NCBI RefSeq assembly: GCF_015160875.1
Contig: NZ_CP063374.1
Span: forward strand, 2,046,001 to 2,110,000
Reading direction: 5' to 3'
Source of the DNA: Streptomyces chromofuscus
Lineage (GTDB): Bacteria; Actinomycetota; Actinomycetes; Streptomycetales; Streptomycetaceae
DNA length: 64,000 bases
Shown here: in pieces, positions 1-8,169 of the stretch
Numbering within the stretch: the first letter of the stretch is position 1
How the letters are laid out: every line of letters starts with the position of its first letter
Translations under genes and position numbers: made by a program
The notes under the pieces: generated by a model
What the model was told of the DNA's origin: nothing
The model's input: only the letters and a program-made list of their open reading frames with translations
Database searches by the model: none

Positions 1-1260
1 AACGCCCGGCGCCGCTACGAGTCGTTCCACACCTGGGTGCAGCACGCGCGCGCGGGGCACCTGATCAGCGGCCTGCTGACGGAACCGGCGGCGGCCCCCG
101 AGATCCGGGTCCATGGCGTCGGCCCGTTCCTCCTGCGGCACTTCCGCGCGATGTCGGAGGCGGCGGAGTCGGAGCAGGCCCGGCTGGCCCGGCTCGCGGC
201 CCGGACCGGCCTGATCGCGGCGGCCTGGACCGGCCTCGCGACGGTGTCGACGTACGCCACCCTGGGCGGTCTGCTGCTCGCGGAGGCGATGTCCCTGGCG
301 GTGGCGGGCACGGCGGTGATCGCGATCCGCACCGGCTCGGCGAGCCTGGAGTCGCTCGTGCTGGAGATCAACCAGCTGCACGAGGAGGCCCTCTTCGTGG
401 GCGATCTGGAGCGCCTGTACGTGGAGGCCGCCGAGCGGGCGATTCCGGTGGGCGGCGCGGCGCTGCCGGAGGACCCGCGCGAGATCCGATTCGAGAACGT
501 CACGTTCAGCTACCCGGGTGACGCCACCCGCCCCGCCCTCGACGACGTCACCCTGACGCTGCCGCTGGGCCGGATCATCGCGCTGGTCGGTGAGAACGGC
601 TCCGGCAAGACCACCCTGGTCAAGTTGCTGGCGGGGCTGTACAAGCCGGACCGGGGCCGGGTCCTGTGGGACGGCGTCGACGCGGCGACCGCGGACCGGC
701 ACCGCCTGGCCGAGCGGATCGCGATGGTGGCGCAGGACTTCAAGCGGTGGCCGTTCACGGCCCGGGTGAACGTCGCGGTGGGCCGTCCCTCGGCGCCGGT
801 GACCGAGGAACGGCTGGCGGCGGCGATCGGGGAGGCGGGCGCCGAGGAGGTGGTCGCGGATCTGCCGCGCGGTCTGGACACGCTGCTGGCCCGCAACTTC
901 AGCGGCGGGCACGAGCTGTCCGGCGGGCAGTGGCAGCGGCTCGGCATCGCCCGTGCGGCCTACCGGCGGGGCAGCATCCTGATCGTGGACGAGCCGACGG
1001 CCGCGCTGGACGCCCGGGCGGAGCTGGAGGTCTTCGACAAGATCCGCGCGCTGGCCGGGAGCGGCCAGACGGTCGTGCTGATCACCCATCGGCTGGCGTC
1101 CGTACGCCATGCGGACCTGGTGCACGTCCTGGACGAGGGCCGGCTCGTGGAATCGGGAACTCCGCAGGAGCTGCTCGCCAAGGGCGGTGTGTACGCGGAG
1201 CTGTACGGGCTCCAGGCGGAACAGTTCGCGATGCCGGCGCCCGCGCCGAAGGCGGGCTGA
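1..1260 (+). CDS. ABC transporter, fused permease/ATP-binding protein (5' truncated by window)
   Basis: The reading frame is open from the first base, so the true start lies outside the window. The first ~130 residues look like the end of an ABC exporter transmembrane domain, including a hydrophobic segment (LLLAEAMSLAVAGTAVIAI) followed by the usual linker. A full nucleotide-binding domain follows, with Walker A GENGSGKTT, signature motif LSGGQWQRLGIARA, Walker B ILIVDEPTAALD and the switch histidine in LITHRLASV. This is the half-transporter architecture that works as a homo- or heterodimer in the cytoplasmic membrane. The substrate cannot be told from this fragment. The ATPase assignment is secure; the export direction is inferred from the domain order. 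Confidence 0.93.
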   Translation, partial: NARRRYESFHTWVQHARAGHLISGLLTEPAAAPEIRVHGVGPFLLRHFRAMSEAAESEQARLARLAARTGLIAAAWTGLATVSTYATLGGLLLAEAMSLAVAGTAVIAIRTGSASLESLVLEINQLHEEALFVGDLERLYVEAAERAIPVGGAALPEDPREIRFENVTFSYPGDATRPALDDVTLTLPLGRIIALVGENGSGKTTLVKLLAGLYKPDRGRVLWDGVDAATADRHRLAERIAMVAQDFKRWPFTARVNVAVGRPSAPVTEERLAAAIGEAGAEEVVADLPRGLDTLLARNFSGGHELSGGQWQRLGIARAAYRRGSILIVDEPTAALDARAELEVFDKIRALAGSGQTVVLITHRLASVRHADLVHVLDEGRLVESGTPQELLAKGGVYAELYGLQAEQFAMPAPAPKAG

Positions 1261-1266
1261 CCCTGC

Positions 1267-1443
1267 TCACTCCGTGCCGTTGCCACCCCGGACGATCACC
1301 AGGAACGTGTCCGTGGCGAGGTCCATCACCACTTCGGCGGGCAGGCCCTCCGACCGGCGCGCCTGCGCGAACTCCTCCGCCGGCCACGATCCTCGCGGCC
1401 CGCCTGCGGGAAAGCGTTCGAGCACCATTCGCCCGTTCACCAT
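1267..1443 (-). CDS. Small conserved hypothetical protein (58 aa)
   Basis: This short frame encodes a 58-residue acidic/amphipathic protein starting MVNGRMVLERF and ending VIVRGGNGTE. The start is decided by a strong ribosome binding site, GGAGGT, five bases upstream of the ATG (complement of 1449-1454). A longer in-frame version reaching 1551 has no such site. There is no signal peptide, membrane segment or recognised domain. I do not know its function. The protein lies tail to tail with the preceding ABC gene, six bases apart. Confidence 0.6.
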   Translation of the reverse strand: MVNGRMVLERFPAGGPRGSWPAEEFAQARRSEGLPAEVVMDLATDTFLVIVRGGNGTE

Positions 1444-1598
1444 CTCGCACCTCCAGAAAGCGTCGTACTTGTAGGAGTTAACGCCCTCCGAAGGGAAATC
1501 GCCTCGCCAAGTGACGCTACTGAGACGTAGTTGACACCCGTTCACCGTCAAAGGTGAGAATCATCTCCCGATTCAACCGTTTACCGTTACCCTCCGCT

Positions 1599-2288
1599 TC
1601 ACTCCTCGTACTCGTCGTGATACCGAATTGCCGCACTGCCCGCAGGCGCCCCGAAGGCCGACGCGCGCCCTACGGGCTTCTCCCACTCCTCCTGCCGGCC
1701 CAGTGCCGTGAGGTCGAGGAAGCTGGTGGTCGAGCCGAGCCCGTCCAGCCCGCGCCCGTACGTCGAGTAGGTGTGGAAGACCCGGTCCCGGTCCCGCAGG
1801 AAGCAGCTCACGCCGGGCCGATCGACGAGCTCCCCCTCGCGCACCAGGGTCGCCTCGAAGTCGAGGTTGAAGTCGTCGCCGTACGACGAGTACCAGGGCA
1901 GCGTCCAGCCCATCCGCGCCTTGAACGGCAGAATGCGCGTGTACGGCGCCCTCGACACCGCCGCGAACGTCGTCCCGCGCGCGTGCAGATGCGCCAGATG
2001 CCCGACCTGGTCGAGGAACGCCGAACAGCTGCGGCAGCCGGTGTCCCACTCGGGCGCGAACATGAAGTGGTGAACGACGAGCTGGCGCCTGCCCTCGAAC
2101 AGGTCGAGAAGCGTCGCTTTTCCGTCGCCACCCTCGAACAGGTATTCAGTGTCGACCTCCACCATCGGCAGCCGCCGCCGCTCGGCATTGAGCGCGTCCC
2201 GCGCGCGTGTGGCCGCCTTCTCCTTGACCAGCAGTTCCTGACGCGCCCTGCGCCACTCGTCGCGCGAGGCGATCTCCGGAAGCGACAT
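1599..2288 (-). CDS. DUF899 family thioredoxin-like protein
   Basis: The 229-residue protein resembles the DUF899 family of thioredoxin-fold proteins. It has an N-terminal helical segment (EIASRDEWRRARQELL) and the typical RRRLPMVEVDTEY block. A stretch with a CxxC-like GCRSCSAF follows near residue 100, then a C-terminal half rich in aromatic residues with RVFHTYSTYGRG and LDLTALGR. The ATG at 2288 is preceded by AGGAGG, so it is preferred over an upstream in-frame start. Members are predicted cytosolic redox-type proteins without a settled substrate; no partner gene is adjacent. Confidence 0.82.
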   Translation of the reverse strand: MSLPEIASRDEWRRARQELLVKEKAATRARDALNAERRRLPMVEVDTEYLFEGGDGKATLLDLFEGRRQLVVHHFMFAPEWDTGCRSCSAFLDQVGHLAHLHARGTTFAAVSRAPYTRILPFKARMGWTLPWYSSYGDDFNLDFEATLVREGELVDRPGVSCFLRDRDRVFHTYSTYGRGLDGLGSTTSFLDLTALGRQEEWEKPVGRASAFGAPAGSAAIRYHDEYEE

Positions 2289-2405
2289 GGCCCCTCCTGT
2301 GCAACGGTCCCGTTGCGGATGGTGACCGGTGGACGCGGCGGAACTCATCGCGCTTCCCCGAAGTTTTTCGACCGAGTTTCCGGGGCCCGTCGCCCGGCCG
2401 CCGTG

Positions 2406-2544
2406 TCACGTGTCGTACTCCTGCACCCGGCGGCCGTGGCTCCGGTCCAGCAGCGCGGGCAGGCGCTCGCCCAACTCCCGTACGACCGCCGCCACGTCCA
2501 GCGTCAGCAGCTCCCGGTCACGCATCAGGACCCGCCCGTCGACG
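2406..2544 (-). other. Out-of-frame C-terminal remnant of the amidohydrolase
   Basis: Reading the minus strand one frame over from the amidohydrolase gives VDGRVLMRDREL, then a leucine-rich helix, then RRVQEYDT and a TGA at 2406-2408. This is the normal end of the upstream gene, separated from it by one surplus base (or two missing bases) at about 2544, between ACGACG and GTCGAC. Confidence 0.75.
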
Positions 2545-3768
2545 CGTCGTGCGGACGTCGCCGGAGCGTGCGCTGTGCACCAGCGTCGCGGCGAGGTCGT
2601 GCACGGGCTGGGTGTGCGGGCCGGTGAGGTCGACGAGGACGATGTCGGCGCGCCGGCCAGGAGCCAGGGAGCCGGCGCAGTCGCCCAGACCGACCGCGGC
2701 GGCGCTCTGCAGGGTGGCGTGGTGCAGGGCCTGACGTGCGGTCAGCCAGCGTGGGTCCTCCTCGGTGGACTTCTGCACGAGGGCGGTGAGCGCCATCGAC
2801 TCCCACACGTCGAGGGAGTTGTTGGAGGCGGCACCGTCGGTGGCCAGTCCCACGGGGATGCCGAGGGCGCGCAGGGCGCGTACGGGGGTGGTGGTGGGCC
2901 AGCCGAACTTGAGATAGCCGCGGGGCGCGGTGGCGACGGCGACCCGACCGCCCGCGCGCTCCAGGAGGGGCAGGTCCCGGTCGACGATGCCGGTGCCGTG
3001 CGCGATGAGGAGCTCGGTGTCCAGCAGCCCGGTGCGGTCCAGGACCTCGACGGGGGTGACGCCGTGGCGGGCGAGACTCGTCTCGGTCTGGTCGCGGTTC
3101 TCGGCGGCGTGGATGTGCACGGGCAGGCCGTGGGTGCGGGCCAGGTCGGCGCTGGCGGCGAGGTCGGCCTCGTCGACGGTGTAGGGGGCGTGTGGAGCGA
3201 GGGCGGTGGTGATACGGCCGTCGGCGCGCCCCCGCTGCCGTAGCGCGAAGTCGAGACTCCGCTCGCGCCCCTGAGCGCCCTGCGAGGAGAAGTAGGCCTC
3301 CCCCAGATGGGCCCGCAGCCCGCACTCCTCGACGACGGAGGCGACCGCGTCCATCGCGAAGTAGTGGTCGGCGAAGCAGGTGACGCCGCCCCGGATCATC
3401 TCGGCGCAGGCGAGCCGCGCCCCCAACTCCACGTGCGTCTCGGTGAGGTTGGACTCGACTGGCCAGACGACCGCGTTGAACCACGCCTCGGTGGGCAGGT
3501 CCTCGGCGAGGCCGCGCAGGGCGACCATGGGCGCGTGGGTGTGGCAGTTGACGAACCCGGGAAGGGCGACCTGGCCGACGGCGTCGATGCGCTCGACGGC
3601 CGGCCGGTGCCGTACGGCCTCGGCGGTCGTGACGGCCTCGACGACGCCGCCGCGCACGACGACCGCGGCGTCCTCCTCGAACCCGATCCGCTCCTGGTCG
3701 TCGTGCACGAGGACGGTGCATCCGCTGATGACGAGGTCGGCGGGGGCTTCTGCGGGAGAAGGCGTCAT
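2518..3768 (-). CDS. Amidohydrolase of the SsnA/TrzN/MtaD-like family, C-terminus frameshifted
   Basis: This is a metal-dependent hydrolase (TIM-barrel amidohydrolase) likely to deaminate or dechlorinate a purine- or triazine-like ring compound. Visible ligands are NCHTHAPM (HxH) near residue 65, HIHAAE, HGTGIVD and the aspartate in LATDGAASNN. The chosen ATG at 3768 begins just before the DLVISGCTVLVHDD N-terminal sandwich. The frame stops at 2518 with an abnormal tail (RTTRRRAGPDA). The expected family tail (VDGRVLMRDREL to VQEYDT) continues in another frame to a TGA at 2406-2408, so a single indel near 2544 has replaced roughly the last 45 residues. The catalytic barrel is intact, so activity may survive. 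The exact substrate is unknown. Confidence 0.85.
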   Translation of the reverse strand: MTPSPAEAPADLVISGCTVLVHDDQERIGFEEDAAVVVRGGVVEAVTTAEAVRHRPAVERIDAVGQVALPGFVNCHTHAPMVALRGLAEDLPTEAWFNAVVWPVESNLTETHVELGARLACAEMIRGGVTCFADHYFAMDAVASVVEECGLRAHLGEAYFSSQGAQGRERSLDFALRQRGRADGRITTALAPHAPYTVDEADLAASADLARTHGLPVHIHAAENRDQTETSLARHGVTPVEVLDRTGLLDTELLIAHGTGIVDRDLPLLERAGGRVAVATAPRGYLKFGWPTTTPVRALRALGIPVGLATDGAASNNSLDVWESMALTALVQKSTEEDPRWLTARQALHHATLQSAAAVGLGDCAGSLAPGRRADIVLVDLTGPHTQPVHDLAATLVHSARSGDVRTTRRRAGPDA

Positions 3769-3905
3769 CACGCCAACGTACGCCGCGGTCGCCGGGTCGC
3801 GAGAAGTGAACGGCGCATCATGTCGCGGGTCTGTCCAGAACCCGCGCGCCCCGGGCACGCTGGCCTCACCACAGACCGCCGTCCGGCCTTCGAGAGGAGC
3901 CCGGC

Positions 3906-4847
3906 ATGCTGCTCGGCACCTGGAACCTGGAGAACCTCTACCGGCCCGGCGGGCCCTTCGGCCCTCAGGACAAGGCCGCCTACGAGACCAAGCTCGCCTC
4001 CCTCGCCGACGTGATCGCGGAACTCGACCCGGCCCTGCTCGGCGTACAGGAGGTCGGGGATCCGGACGCGCTGGCCGACCTGGCCGGGATGCTGGCCGGC
4101 ACCTGGCACATCGCCCTGTCCGAGCACGCCGACAGCCGGGGCATCCGGGTCGGCTTCCTCAGCCGTACGCCCCTGATGGTGCTGTCCGACACGACGGCGT
4201 TCCCGGAACCGCTGCGGCCGGTGCAGGCGGACGACGCGGGGCCGGCGGTGGCGCGGGCGGGCCGAGGTCTGCTGGCGGTGCGGGCCGGCGAGCTGTCGGT
4301 GGCGGTCGCGCATCTGAAGTCGAAGCTGCTGTCGTACCCGGAGGGCCGTTTCCACCCGCGCGACGAGGGCGAACGCGCCCGTTACGCCGCCTATGCCCTG
4401 TACCGGCGGGCCGCCGAGGCGACGGCGCTGCGCGCGCTGGCCGACAAGCTGCTGGCGGGCGACGGGCGGGCGCGGGACGTGGTGGTACTGGGCGATCTGA
4501 ACGACGAGGCCCAGGCGGCGACCACCCAGATCCTGCTCGGCCCGCCCGGTTCCGAGATGGGCACGCCCGGTTTCACGGCGGACGACAGGGGCGACGCGGC
4601 CCGGCTGTGGAACGTGGCGCCGCTGATCCCCGCCGACCAGCGGTTCTCGCGGGTGAACTCCGGGCGGCGCGAGCTGATCGACCACGTCCTGTGCAGCCAC
4701 CGGTTGATCCGCCGGGTGACGGCGGCGGGGACGGGGCTGCCGGGCACGGGCGCGCCCCGGCTGTCGTCGGTGGGACCGGACCCGGCGGAGCGACGGGGCA
4801 CAGCGGGATCGGATCACGCGCCGGTGTGGGTGCGGGTGGGGAGCTGA
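3906..4847 (+). CDS. Endonuclease/exonuclease/phosphatase family protein
   Basis: The 313-residue protein has the EEP (DNase I-like) fold. Its motifs in order are GTWNLENLY at the N-terminus, GVQEVGD (metal-binding glutamate), AVAHLKSKL, VVLGDLNDE (catalytic Asp/Asn) and SDHAPVWVRV at the C-terminus (catalytic histidine). It has no signal peptide, so it is probably cytosolic. The fold covers nucleases, phospholipid phosphatases and sphingomyelinase-like enzymes, and the sequence does not single out one of them. It is transcribed away from the amidohydrolase, 137 bases apart, so the two genes are divergent. Confidence 0.88.
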   Translation: MLLGTWNLENLYRPGGPFGPQDKAAYETKLASLADVIAELDPALLGVQEVGDPDALADLAGMLAGTWHIALSEHADSRGIRVGFLSRTPLMVLSDTTAFPEPLRPVQADDAGPAVARAGRGLLAVRAGELSVAVAHLKSKLLSYPEGRFHPRDEGERARYAAYALYRRAAEATALRALADKLLAGDGRARDVVVLGDLNDEAQAATTQILLGPPGSEMGTPGFTADDRGDAARLWNVAPLIPADQRFSRVNSGRRELIDHVLCSHRLIRRVTAAGTGLPGTGAPRLSSVGPDPAERRGTAGSDHAPVWVRVGS

Positions 4848-4861
4848 GCGGCGGGGCTTGG

Positions 4862-5989
4862 TCACGGGGACGTCGCGCCGGGCCGTACGGCGGTCTCGGC
4901 CGGTGACCGGAGGGCGACGCCGACGCCGAAACAGAGGGCGACGCGCAACCCGTACTCCCGGCCGCCGACGCCGACGACGGCCCGCAGCAGGTCCCTGGCC
5001 GTGCGCCGCCGGGTGTGCAGGTCACCCGCCCCCGCCCCGGTCGAAGGCCTGGGCGGCGTGCAGCAGGGCGTCGTCGAGGGCGCGCAGGGCGGGCATCGAC
5101 CGGGACGGCGCGGGCAGCGGCCCGGGGTGCGTGGTGCCGCGGACGGCTGCGGCCAGCCGTCGGGGCTCCGCCGGGGCCCGCCGGGAGGCCGGCCCGTCGA
5201 GGCTCTCGCCCGCCCGGGCGAGGGCGGTTGCGGCTTCGGCGAGGGGCAGCGCGGCGGCGTACTGCGCGTGCAGCTGCCGCTCGGCCGCCGAGGAGGCGTA
5301 CCGCCGCAGCCGGGGACCGGTGAGGGCGTCCTGTGCGTGATCGAGGGCGGCGGTGAGGGCGGCGCGCCGGGTGGTGGTGGTCCGTGCCGACGGCGTCGAG
5401 CAGGTCGGCAACGGCGTCGTACACGTCGGCGACCGCCTGCCTTCCCCGTCGAACCGGTAGTCCCCGGCACGGGCGCCGGGCGTCGGCAGCAGCAAGCGCA
5501 GCGCGAGCAGCCACCCGGCCCCGCGAGGAAGGCGAGCGCCCGCTGCCACCCCGACTCGGGCAACGGCATGCCTGCGCCGAGCGCGCTCGCGACCAGCACC
5601 TGCGTACCGGCCGACGAGGCGACCGGCCCGACCGCGCTGACGCCGCCGGCGACGAGCCCGAGCCCGGTAAGGAGCAGCGTCTGCGCGACGGCACCCGTGT
5701 TCTGTCCGGCGTACGTTCCGACGAGCAGCCCCACCGCACCCGCGAGGGCGGGCACCCCGAGCCGCCGGACGGACGCGCGTCGGCTGCCGGGCCGGTCGTT
5801 GATCCCGGCGAGCATGGCGGCGACGGCGGCGACACCCACGGAGGGGTGACCGGCGAGCACGGCGACGAGCAGCAGCGGCCCCGCGGCCAGCGCCCCTCGA
5901 ACGACCGCACTCCACGGCACGGGGCCACGCTGGGCGCGGAGGGCGTGGGCGAGCCGGGGCGGAAGGGCGCGGGTGACGCGGCGGTACAC
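4862..5989 (-). pseudogene. Degraded FUSC-type membrane transporter gene
   Basis: A GTG at 5989 behind AGGAG opens a frame with the N-terminal membrane domain of a FUSC/aromatic-acid-exporter-like protein. Hydrophobic helices run from about residue 29 to 140 (GPLLLVAVLAGH, ALAGAVGLLVGTYAG, VLVASALGAG). The coding then moves between frames. After LAFLAG it continues as GWLLALRLLLPTPGARAG in a second frame, then VADVYDAVADLLDAVGTD in the third frame. It returns to the second frame for AALTAALDHAQDALTGPRLRRYASS, then to the first for DLLRAVVGVGGREYGLRVALCFGVGVAL. It ends abruptly where the second membrane domain should begin. At least four indels and a lost 3' half make a functional product unlikely. 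Confidence 0.85.
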
Positions 5990-6189
5990 GGGGCTCCTGT
6001 CGGGGCGAGGGCGGGGGTGGATGCCTTCGGGCGACGGTGGCCGGGCTGTGCGTGGTGCTGTCTGCCGTAGATCGCGGTCTCGGCGGACGTGGAACGCCTG
6101 TATTACCGCGCGTGACGATGTGTGGAGGAGCCACGTTCTTTATGAACGCAACGCCGCGGAGGTCTGCCGCGGAGGTTCCCTTCCTCCCG

Positions 6190-7374
6190 TCAGCCGTGCG
6201 CTCGCGCCGTGAGGTACGGGTCCCGGCGCAGCACCTCGCGACTGCCGAGGAGGGTTCCGGCGGCCAGCCCGACGGCCGGCAGGAGGAGCGCCGCGGCGGC
6301 CCAGGCGGGCCCCGGCAGGGCGTCGGCGACGGTGATGCGCAGGCCGAGCGCGTCGCTGAGCGGCCCGGCCAGCGCGACGGAGAGCCCGGTGCCGGCGACA
6401 ACACCGGCCAGTCCCGCCAGCCCTCCCGACAGGACGGCTTCGCCGAGGAGGATGCGCCGCAGTTCGGGCCGGCCGCTGCCGAGGATCCGCAGAACGGCGA
6501 GCTGACCGAGCCGGGCCCGCGCGCTGTCCCCGGCCCGAACGGCACCGAGCATCAGCGCGCCCCCTGCCAGAACCAGGACGCCGACGCGCATCGCGAGATC
6601 CGCCACGCCGAACAGCCCCGGCAGGTTGCGCACCCGATCGGACACCGCGGACGCCGAGAACCCGTCGTCCTGAAGCGCCCGGGTGACAGCGGCCACCTGC
6701 CGCTGGTGCTCCACCACCACGACGGCGGACTGCGCGCCCTCCTTCTCCCGGAAGGCCTCCGTCTCCAGACCGGCGCGTACGGCGGCCAGGAACGCGGCGG
6801 TGTCCTCGGACAGATAGGCGACGCCGGGCCCGTCGGCCTGCCAGCTCGGGTCGTACAGGGCGACGATCTTCAGCTGGACGACGTCGGTCGTCCCGGACGC
6901 CTGGGTGTACCCGAAGGCGACGGTGCGCCCCAGCAGCGACGAGAAGTCGGTGCCTTGTGCGTGGGCGGGCAGGACGACCTCCTTCGGCCCCAACTCCGCC
7001 GGGATGGCGCCCGCGCTCACGGGAAGATCGTCGCTCGGGGTGAGGGTGTGGCTGGTCAGGTCGTACGTCCCGCTCTCCTCGGCGTACAGCACGGAGGAGT
7101 AGTCGCCCACGACCCGCCGAACGCCCGGCACCTTCCCGGCGTCGCGCAGGGCCGAAGCGGTGAGCGACCGCACCGACGCATCCCCCTCGAACGAGGAGAG
7201 CTCGACCTGAGTGAGCCCACCCGACCCCAACACGTCCCGCTCGACGGCGCCGGCGGCACCGGCCGCCACCCCGGCGGACGTGGTCAGCAACGTGGCGAGA
7301 ACGGCGAGCGTGGGCATCGCCCTGCGCAACGAACGCCTGTCGCGTTTCCAGGTGAGAAGACTCCAGTGACTCAT
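6190..7374 (-). CDS. MacB/FtsX-like ABC transporter permease
   Basis: The 394-residue protein has the layout of type VII ABC permeases: one N-terminal transmembrane helix (residues ~20-42), a ~200-residue extracytoplasmic domain, and three C-terminal helices (~265-285, ~315-340, ~360-385) ending REVLRRDPYLTARAHG. Its ATG overlaps the stop of the ATPase gene upstream (ATGA), so the two are translationally coupled and should form one transporter. Such systems usually move lipoproteins, peptides or signals out of the membrane rather than importing solutes. The substrate is unknown; the two exported proteins encoded just upstream are candidates. Confidence 0.85.
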   Translation of the reverse strand: MSHWSLLTWKRDRRSLRRAMPTLAVLATLLTTSAGVAAGAAGAVERDVLGSGGLTQVELSSFEGDASVRSLTASALRDAGKVPGVRRVVGDYSSVLYAEESGTYDLTSHTLTPSDDLPVSAGAIPAELGPKEVVLPAHAQGTDFSSLLGRTVAFGYTQASGTTDVVQLKIVALYDPSWQADGPGVAYLSEDTAAFLAAVRAGLETEAFREKEGAQSAVVVVEHQRQVAAVTRALQDDGFSASAVSDRVRNLPGLFGVADLAMRVGVLVLAGGALMLGAVRAGDSARARLGQLAVLRILGSGRPELRRILLGEAVLSGGLAGLAGVVAGTGLSVALAGPLSDALGLRITVADALPGPAWAAAALLLPAVGLAAGTLLGSREVLRRDPYLTARAHG

Positions 7375-8072
7375 CCCAGCTTCTCCTCACTGACGGCCGA
7401 CAGCACTCCGGCGTCGAGCACGTGGCGCTGGTCGCAGCGCCCGGCCACGGCGGAGTCGTGGGTGACGAGCAGCACGGCGGCGCCGCGCCGGGCGCACGAC
7501 CGCAGGGAACCCAGCACGGCGGCGGCGGTGTCGGGGTCGAGCCCCGAGGTCGGCTCGTCGGCCAGGATGAGCACCGGTTCCTTCACGGCGGCACGGGCGA
7601 CGGCAACTCGCTGCCGCTGGCCACCGGAGAGCTCGCTCACCGGTGCGTCGACGAGCTGCTCCATCCCGAGGTCGCCGAGCAGATCGCGGGCCACCGCGCG
7701 GTGCCGGGCGAGACGGGGACCGAAGGCGGCGGCGACGTTCTCCCAGGCGTTGAGGAACGTCAGCAGACCGAGGTCCTGCAGCACGATGCCGATCGAACGC
7801 CGACGCAGGAGGTCGCGGTCCGCCGGGGACAGGGCACCGGTTTCCGTACCGGCGATGCGCAACGACCCCGCGGACGGCGAGAGGATCAGCCCGAGGAGGG
7901 CGAGCAGGGTGCTCTTGCCCGAGCCCGAGGGCCCTTCGACGGCGGCCATCGCTCCCGCGTCGAGGGCCAGGTCGGCGTGCACGCGTCCGGCACCGCCCGC
8001 GTAGGTGAAGGCGAGGCCCTCGGCGAGGACGGCGGGCGGGGAGGCTGCGTCCGGCGGAGGTGGGGGGTTCAT
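7371..8072 (-). CDS. MacB/LolD-like ABC transporter ATP-binding protein
   Basis: This 233-residue ATPase has Walker A GPSGSGKSTL, a Q-loop in IGIVLQDLGL, signature VSELSGGQRQRVAVARA, Walker B LILADEPTSGLD and the switch histidine LVTHDSAV. The SGLDPDTAAAVL stretch and the size fit the LolD/MacB ATPase group that partners FtsX-like permeases. The ATG at 8072 precedes a proline-rich N-terminus (NPPPPPDAASPP); the ribosome site there is weak (GAAGGG at long spacing). It overlaps the permease gene by four bases and lies 97 bases after the lipoprotein gene, in the same direction. Confidence 0.92.
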   Translation of the reverse strand: MNPPPPPDAASPPAVLAEGLAFTYAGGAGRVHADLALDAGAMAAVEGPSGSGKSTLLALLGLILSPSAGSLRIAGTETGALSPADRDLLRRRSIGIVLQDLGLLTFLNAWENVAAAFGPRLARHRAVARDLLGDLGMEQLVDAPVSELSGGQRQRVAVARAAVKEPVLILADEPTSGLDPDTAAAVLGSLRSCARRGAAVLLVTHDSAVAGRCDQRHVLDAGVLSAVSEEKLG

Positions 8073-8169
8073 ACGACGGGTGCCCTTCTGAGGGAGGAGA
8101 AGCTTGCGAGGCGCCGGACAGCCGGGGCGGAACGGCCCCGATCGCACGCCGGGTTCGAGGCCGTGCGCC

